Part shown: one piece after another, positions 30,217 through 36,655 of the stretch
Layout: every line of letters starts with the position of its first letter
Numbering within the stretch: the first letter of the stretch is position 1
NCBI GenBank assembly: GCA_030689665.1
Contig: JAUYFS010000033.1
Location: 1-36,655 of the forward strand
Direction: 5' to 3'
DNA: 36,655 nt
DNA from: a bacterium
GTDB lineage: Bacteria; Patescibacteriota; Minisyncoccia; Minisyncoccales; JAUYFS01
Position numbers and translations under genes: made by a program
The notes under the pieces: model-generated
What the model was told of the DNA's origin: nothing
Databases searched by the model: none
Seen by the model: the letters and a program-made list of their open reading frames with translations, nothing else

Positions 30217-30819
30217 ATGAATTTTTTAATCGCTATTTTAATTTTGCTTTTTTCGGTTGTTATCCATGAAGTTTCCCACGGCTTAATGGCGGATTATTTG
30301 GGCGACCCCACAGCTCGTTATGCCGGCCGCTTGACCTTGAATCCAATAAAACATTTAGACCCCTTGGGCTCTATTATTTTGCCCCTAATTCTTTTTTTAA
30401 CCAGCAGCCCGATTTTGGTTGGTTGGGCAAAGCCGGTTCCGATAAATCCCTACAATTTAAAAGACCAACGATTTGGCCCGGCAAAAGTGGCCTTAGCAGG
30501 CCCGCTGTCAAATATTTTCGTGGCGATTTTTTTCGCCTTGCTGGTTCGTTTTCTTGGCGCTTTTGTTTCTTCGCCATTGATAATGATTTTCGCTTTTATT
30601 GTCCAGGTTAATTTGATGCTGGCTATTTTCAATTTGATGCCAATTCCGCCATTAGACGGTTCGCACATTCTTTTCGGTTTGTTTCCGGCAATAGAAGAAA
30701 AAACAAGGATGATTTTTTCCCAATTTGGAATCATATTTTTAATTTTTTTCATTTTTTTCCTTTTTCCTTTGATATTTCCGATTGTTCAATTTTTATACGG
30801 TTTTTTAATAGGTTATTAA
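30217..30819 (+). CDS. M50 family membrane metalloprotease (site-2 type)
   Basis: The 200-residue protein is made mainly of membrane segments. The zinc site is HEVSH (His17, Glu18, His21) in the first helix. The second motif PIPPLDGSHILFGLFP supplies the third zinc ligand Asp near 147. DPTARYAGRLTLNPIKHLDP after the first helix is typical of the small FtsH-independent M50 group (YwhC-like). No PDZ domain is present, which separates it from RseP. It should cut membrane proteins within the bilayer; substrate unknown. Two leader-type repeats follow it. Confidence 0.9.
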   Translation: MNFLIAILILLFSVVIHEVSHGLMADYLGDPTARYAGRLTLNPIKHLDPLGSIILPLILFLTSSPILVGWAKPVPINPYNLKDQRFGPAKVALAGPLSNIFVAIFFALLVRFLGAFVSSPLIMIFAFIVQVNLMLAIFNLMPIPPLDGSHILFGLFPAIEEKTRMIFSQFGIIFLIFFIFFLFPLIFPIVQFLYGFLIGY

Positions 30820-30852
30820 ATCAATTTGATAAAAAACCCTAGATAGGTTAAA

Positions 30853-30972
30853 TTTACCCTCCCAAATTTTTGGCTAAAATAATTAGAATTGACAGCGATA
30901 ATTTAAATAAATGGGTGATATTAATATTTCAACAATCTATTATCAAACAAGCCAAAAATTTAGGAGGGTGAA
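30853..30972 (+). repeat. Type 1 leader element (copy B)
   Basis: The left arm TACCCTCCCAAATTTTTGGC and right arm GCCAAAAATTTAGGAGGGTG enclose an 80-base interior that differs from copy A (17233-17352) at only about two positions. The right end continues as GAACCGCTCCAAG, which can pair with the right arm itself. The two elements in this spacer thus overlap. It has no SD-to-start relation of its own. Confidence 0.85.
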
Positions 30973-31082
30973 CCGCTCCAAGTTTTTGACTTGGCTGGTT
31001 GGACGTAATAAAATAAATCAGTTAAATAAAAATTAATAATTCAGCAACTTTTTAAACAACCCAAAAACATGGGAAGGTAAAA
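30968..31082 (+). repeat. Type 1 leader element, diverged, before the DUF11-like gene
   Basis: The left end GAACCGCTCCAAGTTTTTGA and right end CCCAAAAACATGGGAAGGTA resemble the ends of the diverged copy upstream of the SDR gene. The centre is AT-rich and unique. It ends 5 bases before ATG 31088; GGAAGG is the only SD-like site. It is in tandem with copy B. Confidence 0.5.
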
Positions 31083-31087
31083 ATAAT

Positions 31088-32728
31088 ATGGATATAAGCA
31101 AAACTCTTAAAATTTTAGCGCTGGTTGTGATTATTGGCGGCAGTATTGCCGGCTATTGGTTTTATCAAAAAACGATTTATTCAAAAGAAGTTTTGAAAGT
31201 TGAAATTTTGGGACCGGAAAAAATCGCTGCCGGCGAAGAATTTGAATACACGATTAAATACAAAAACAATGGAAATTTTCGTTTGGAGAATTTGAATTTT
31301 AATTTTCAATTTCCCGACCAAGCAATTGTCTCTGAAGAAGAAAACCAAAATTCCTTAAGAGTGGTAAAAGACCTTGAAGACCTTTATCCGGGCGAAGAAA
31401 AATTTATCCGCTACAGAGCGCGAATTTTCGGCACCCAGGATTCAATCCACACAGCGTATGCGACCATTGGTTTTAATCCCAAGGATTTAAATGCAAATTA
31501 TCAGGTCAAAACAAGTTTATCAACTAAAATTGATTCAATGCCCATAACCTTTGATTTTGATTTGCCCTCAAAGGCAATGAATGAAAAACCGCTTAATTTT
31601 TCCATAAATTATTTTTCAAACATTGATTATCCTTTATCTGATTTGAGAATTAAATTGGAGTATCCGGCTGGATTCCAATTTTTAGAAGGCCAACCGCTAA
31701 GTATTGAAAATGATGAGTGGGCTGTTCCGATTTTAAACAAAGTAGAGGGCGGAAGAATCAGCATAAAAGGGCAAGTTTCCGGCAGCGCGGGAGACAGTAA
31801 ATTATTTAAGGCAAAACTCGGATTTTGGAAAAACGATAAATATATTCTTTTAAAAGAAACCTCAAAAGCGACATTTTTAACAGAAGCGTCTATTTATATT
31901 ACGCAATTTATCAACAATTCTCCGCAATATAATCCGCGAGACGGAGAATTGCTCCATTATGAGATATTTTTTAGAAATGTCGGAGGCGAGGCGCTGGAGG
32001 ATTTGTCAATGCTTGTTAAATTGGATGGAAATGTTTTTGATTTAGACACTTTAAAATCAGACACAGGAAAATATAATTCCGGCGATAATTTCATAATTTG
32101 GAGTAAAAGGGAATCAGAAAACCTGCAATTTTTGGATGTTAATCAGGAAGGCAAGGCGGAATTTTGGGTGGAATTAAAAGACGATTGGCCTTTGGCAAAC
32201 AACGCAGGATTTAACCAAATTATAAGAAGCAAAATCAGCGTTGGGCAGACAAATGAAGAATTCAGCAGCAAGGTGGTTTCTAAACTGGCAATTAGTTCTC
32301 AGGTTTTATCCAGCGATAACGCTTATTTTAACAACAGCGGACCTTATCCGCCTCAGGTTGGAGAATATTCTACCTTAACTGTTGTTTTAAATGTAAAAAA
32401 TTATTTTAATGCAATGAAAAATGTTAAACTTAGGGCTGTTTTGCCGAGGTATATTGATTTAACGGGCCAGATTTCTCCAAGCGATTCAAAATTGGTTTTT
32501 GACCAAAAAAGCAGAGAAATGATTTGGGACATTGGCGATATGGGAATCGGAAAAGGAGTTTTAACAAAGGGGCCGGAAATAGCTTTTCAGGTCAGAATTA
32601 AGCCGGATTTGGATATGCCGCTCATTTCTATTCTTGGAGGCTTAAGTGTTGATGGAGATGACCAGTTTACAGGTTCCCGCGTTGAAGAAAAATTAGGCGA
32701 TGTGGTTTTGGATACGCAAGCTGAATAA
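31088..32728 (+). CDS. Surface protein with DUF11-like beta domains
   Basis: The 546-residue protein has one N-terminal membrane anchor (about 9-27) and then an extracellular chain of beta-sandwich domains. Recurrent phrases are KIAAGEEFEYTIKYKNNGNF, FLTEASIYITQFINNSPQYN with GELLHYEIFFRNVGGEALED, and GEYSTLTVVLNVKNYFNAMK. All carry the DUF11-type pattern of a strand, then xNxGxxxLExL. At least four such modules can be made out. Proteins like this are common on the surface of CPR cells, but the binding partner is unknown. It is followed 15 bases later by the glycyl-tRNA synthetase gene. Confidence 0.75.
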   Translation: MDISKTLKILALVVIIGGSIAGYWFYQKTIYSKEVLKVEILGPEKIAAGEEFEYTIKYKNNGNFRLENLNFNFQFPDQAIVSEEENQNSLRVVKDLEDLYPGEEKFIRYRARIFGTQDSIHTAYATIGFNPKDLNANYQVKTSLSTKIDSMPITFDFDLPSKAMNEKPLNFSINYFSNIDYPLSDLRIKLEYPAGFQFLEGQPLSIENDEWAVPILNKVEGGRISIKGQVSGSAGDSKLFKAKLGFWKNDKYILLKETSKATFLTEASIYITQFINNSPQYNPRDGELLHYEIFFRNVGGEALEDLSMLVKLDGNVFDLDTLKSDTGKYNSGDNFIIWSKRESENLQFLDVNQEGKAEFWVELKDDWPLANNAGFNQIIRSKISVGQTNEEFSSKVVSKLAISSQVLSSDNAYFNNSGPYPPQVGEYSTLTVVLNVKNYFNAMKNVKLRAVLPRYIDLTGQISPSDSKLVFDQKSREMIWDIGDMGIGKGVLTKGPEIAFQVRIKPDLDMPLISILGGLSVDGDDQFTGSRVEEKLGDVVLDTQAE

Positions 32729-32743
32729 ATTTAATTTTTAATT

Positions 32744-34114
32744 ATGGACAACAATACAATGCAAAAAATAATTTCATTATCCAAAAGAAGGGGATTTATT
32801 TTTCCTTCGTCGGAAATTTATGGGGGCATTGAAGGTTTTTGGGATTACGGGCCTTTGGGTTCATTGCTAAAAAACAACATAAAAAAACTTTGGCTGGAAA
32901 ATTTTGTGCAAAAAAGAAAAGACATTGTTTTAATTGACGGCAGCGTGATAATGAACACAAAAGTTTGGCAGGCATCAGGCCATTTGAGCGCTGGATTTGC
33001 CGATGAATTGGTTGAGTGCAAAAAATGCAAAAAAAGATTTAGATTTGACCACATGGAAGAATTAAAAGGAAAAGAATTTGAAAAAAATTGGCGCAAGTGT
33101 CCGGAGTGCGGCGAAATTATAAAAGAAATTCCGAGAAAATTTAATTTGATGCTTAAAACATTTGTTGGCGCGATTGAGGATGATGCGTCCCGAGCTTATT
33201 TAAGGCCAGAAACAGCGCAGTCAATGTTCACTAACTTCAAAAATGTTTTGAATTCTTCAAGAATGAAACTTCCTTTTGGCATTGCTCAAATCGGAAAATC
33301 TTTCAGAAACGAAATAAACACCGGCAATTTTATTTTCCGTTCCAGAGAATTTGAAATCGCGGAAATTGAATATTTCACAAACCCGAAAGACGACGAAAAG
33401 TTCTTTGATTTGTGGTTTAAAGAATGGAATGATTTTATTTTGAAGCTAGGCGTTAAAAAGGGGAATCTTAGGGAAAAAGAGCACAAAAAAGAGGATTTGG
33501 CGCATTATTCAAAAAGAACAACTGATATTGAATATAATTTTCCTTTTGGCTGGTCTGAGTTGGCAGGAGTTGCTAATAGAACTGATTTTGATTTAAAACA
33601 GCATTCTGAATTTTCAGGAGAAAGTTTAAAATATCTTGAAGAAGAAGGGGGAAAAGAATTTTTCCCGTATGTCATTGAACCAACCATAGGCATAGACAGA
33701 TTGTTTTTAACGATTTTAGCTGACGCTTACAGCGAAATAAGCGGCGGTAGGGCGGGAGAAAAAAGCAATACTAAACAAGAAGCAGAGGTTGTTTTGAAGC
33801 TTCACAAAAAATTAGCTCCGATTACTGTCGCGGTTTTGCCGCTGGTTAAAAACAAAAAAGAAATAACGAAAAAATCAGAGCAAGTTTATGATTTATTGAG
33901 AAATTATTTTGTTGTTCAATACGACGAAACAGGTTCAATTGGCCGTCGCTACAGAAGACAGGATGAAATTGGTACCCCATACTGCGTAACCATTGATTTT
34001 GATACCCTAGAAGACGATACGGTAACAGTAAGGGACAGGGATACAATGAAACAGGAAGAAAGAGTAAAAATCAGCGAACTTCCGGAAAAAATACAAAAAT
34101 ATCTAAACGATTAA
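32744..34114 (+). CDS. glyQS: Glycyl-tRNA synthetase (dimeric class II type)
   Basis: The 456-residue enzyme charges tRNA-Gly. It belongs to the alpha2 type found in archaea, eukaryotes and some bacteria, rather than the alpha2-beta2 E. coli form. Start SKRRGFIFPSSEIYGGIEGF and WDYGPLGSLLKNNI form motif 1. The zinc finger is CKKCKKRF and CPECGE. Motif 2 is FGIAQIGKSFRNEINTGNFI with FRSREF. Motif 3 is GIDRLFLTIL. The C-terminal anticodon-binding domain contains VAVLPLVKNKKE and TGSIGRRYRRQDEIGTPYCV. No SD is visible in the 15-base gap upstream. Confidence 0.95.
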   Translation: MDNNTMQKIISLSKRRGFIFPSSEIYGGIEGFWDYGPLGSLLKNNIKKLWLENFVQKRKDIVLIDGSVIMNTKVWQASGHLSAGFADELVECKKCKKRFRFDHMEELKGKEFEKNWRKCPECGEIIKEIPRKFNLMLKTFVGAIEDDASRAYLRPETAQSMFTNFKNVLNSSRMKLPFGIAQIGKSFRNEINTGNFIFRSREFEIAEIEYFTNPKDDEKFFDLWFKEWNDFILKLGVKKGNLREKEHKKEDLAHYSKRTTDIEYNFPFGWSELAGVANRTDFDLKQHSEFSGESLKYLEEEGGKEFFPYVIEPTIGIDRLFLTILADAYSEISGGRAGEKSNTKQEAEVVLKLHKKLAPITVAVLPLVKNKKEITKKSEQVYDLLRNYFVVQYDETGSIGRRYRRQDEIGTPYCVTIDFDTLEDDTVTVRDRDTMKQEERVKISELPEKIQKYLND

Positions 34115-34126
34115 AAGGCGATTATT

Positions 34127-35389
34127 ATGTTTTTTGAAAAAATAAAACTGCCAAACAAGGTAAGATTAATTCTTGTGCCTGATAAAAATGTTAATAGCGT
34201 GACTGTTTTGGGTTTGGTACGAATTGGTTCGCGATATGAAACAGAAAAAAACAACGGCGTTTCCCATTTTTTGGAGCATATGGTTTTTAAGGGAACTGAA
34301 AAAAGAAAAACGCCGCTAGAACTTATTGAAGTTTTGGATAAAATAGGAGGTGATTACAATGCTTTTACGGATAAAGAAATTACCGGCTTTCATGCTAAAG
34401 TTGATAAATCTCATATTGAAACAGCAATTGATTGGGTTTCCGAGTTGATTATTAGCCCCTTGCTTAAAGAAGAAGACCTTGAAAGAGAAAAAGGAGTTAT
34501 ATTAGAAGAGATTAAAATGTATTTGGACACGCCGATGAGTTTTATTTCCGATTTGTGGGAAAAGTTGCTTTATGGCGAACAACCATTGGGAAGATTGGGG
34601 TTGGGAAAAGAAGAAATTATAAAGAAAATGAAAATTCAACAAATGGTTGATTATTATCAAAATTATTATTCGTCTGAAAATTTGGTAATTGTAATAAGCG
34701 GTAATTTTAAAAAAGAAGAAGCGTGGAAACTAGTTAAAAGATATTTTTTAAAGATTGGCCGAAAAAAAATAAATAATCCAATAAAAATCAAAGAAATCCA
34801 GAAAAAACCAGAATCTTTCATAAATTTCAAGGAAACCGACCAAACTCATCTTTGTTTGGGGGTGAAAACCTATGATTTATTTCACAAGGACAGATATGTG
34901 CTGGATGTTATGTCCGTGATTTTAGGAGGAAATATGAGCTCTCGGCTTTTCTTGGAAATTAGAGAAAAAAGGGGTTTAGCTTATTATGTGAGAACCGCAA
35001 CTTCAAAGTATTTGGATACAGGAAGCTTATTTACTCAAGCTGGCGTGGCTCATAATAATTTAGAAAAAACAGCAAAAATAATACTGGAAAATTACAAAAA
35101 ATTAAAAGAAGAAATAGTTCCTGATGATGAGTTAAAAAAAGCCAAAGAGTATATAAAAGGAATTTCAACCATAGGAATGGAAAGCACTGACGCTAAAGCG
35201 CTTTTTTTCGGGATGCAGGAAGTTTTAACGAATAAAATAGTTTCTTTGGAAGAAAGGTTTAAAAAAATTGATAAAGTCAGTAAAATGGATATAAAGAGGG
35301 TTGCTAATGACATTTTTTGTCCAGAAAAATTGAATTTAGCAATTATCGGTCCTCACAAAATTAAAAAGGTCTCTTTTCTAAAAATTTAA
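34127..35389 (+). CDS. M16 family zinc protease
   Basis: The 420-residue peptidase carries the inverted zinc motif HFLEH (His47, Glu50, His51) in GVSHFLEHMVFKGT and the distal acid in KGVILEEIKMY. The second half is the inactive-type partner domain with the R-Y motif in LFLEIREKRGLAYYVRTATS. This resembles the single-chain pitrilysin/processing-peptidase group such as YmxG. It may digest peptides or trim exported proteins. There is no signal sequence, so it should be cytoplasmic. It follows glyQS by 12 bases and is followed by a permease after 11 bases. Confidence 0.93.
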   Translation: MFFEKIKLPNKVRLILVPDKNVNSVTVLGLVRIGSRYETEKNNGVSHFLEHMVFKGTEKRKTPLELIEVLDKIGGDYNAFTDKEITGFHAKVDKSHIETAIDWVSELIISPLLKEEDLEREKGVILEEIKMYLDTPMSFISDLWEKLLYGEQPLGRLGLGKEEIIKKMKIQQMVDYYQNYYSSENLVIVISGNFKKEEAWKLVKRYFLKIGRKKINNPIKIKEIQKKPESFINFKETDQTHLCLGVKTYDLFHKDRYVLDVMSVILGGNMSSRLFLEIREKRGLAYYVRTATSKYLDTGSLFTQAGVAHNNLEKTAKIILENYKKLKEEIVPDDELKKAKEYIKGISTIGMESTDAKALFFGMQEVLTNKIVSLEERFKKIDKVSKMDIKRVANDIFCPEKLNLAIIGPHKIKKVSFLKI

Positions 35390-35400
35390 TTTAAAATTTT

Positions 35401-36655
<1,255 letters not shown>

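Noticed and set aside
446-31082. The repeated TTCACCCTCC/GGAGGGT units as a CRISPR array.
   Set aside because: They are dispersed, not regularly spaced, sit before genes, and no cas genes are present.

Overview
This AT-rich, densely packed window most resembles a Candidate Phyla Radiation (Patescibacteria, Parcubacteria-like) chromosome. That is inferred from gene style: short intergenic gaps, a compact type IV pilus cluster, a long nucleoside diphosphate kinase, a split 2-oxoacid:ferredoxin oxidoreductase, small anchored surface proteins, and mostly A/T-rich leaders without Shine-Dalgarno (SD) motifs. The code is standard, with TGA, TAA and TAG all acting as stops at natural protein ends. 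Almost everything is on the + strand; only rpmB is on the minus strand.

Layout: (1) 1-4.4 kb: tail of an RRM RNA-binding protein, a small ORF, a UvrD-type helicase fused to a PD-(D/E)XK Fe-S nuclease, and an SDR oxidoreductase. (2) 4.4-9.0 kb: CapA-like metallophosphatase, an anchored beta-propeller protein, a possibly frameshifted small gene, an RluA-type pseudouridine synthase and a small unknown protein, separated by repeat-rich spacers. (3) 9.2-14.2 kb: korAB, a YbaB/EbfC protein, greA, prmC, acyP and an SNase/lamin-tail nuclease, nearly all overlapping or abutting. (4) 14.4-16.1 kb: iscS-iscU for Fe-S assembly, which could serve the Kor enzyme and the helicase-nuclease. (5) 16.2-26.6 kb: histidine kinase, response regulator, then pilB, pilC, four prepilin-like or pilus-associated proteins, pilM, pilN, pilO and a small membrane protein. 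(6) 26.6-36.7 kb: ndk, malic enzyme, ychF, rpmB, an M50 protease, a DUF11-like surface protein, glycyl-tRNA synthetase, an M16 protease, an AI-2E-type permease and the start of metG.

The most unusual content is a dispersed family of inverted-repeat leader elements. Their ends read TTCACCCTCC and GGAGGGTRAA, and most copies end a few bases before a start codon (uvrD, SDR gene, acyP, response regulator, ndk, DUF11-like gene). Long (~115-120 bp), short (~40 bp) and nested second-type forms occur, sometimes in tandem with arms that could pair in alternative ways. Because most other genes here lack an SD, these hairpins, which hold a GGAGG in one arm, look like portable translational control elements or MITE-like repeats that settle in leaders. 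Other points are a possible -1 frameshift site near 7.4 kb, an in-frame palindromic repeat inside iscU, a structured leader before the malic enzyme gene, and apparent leaderless promoters.
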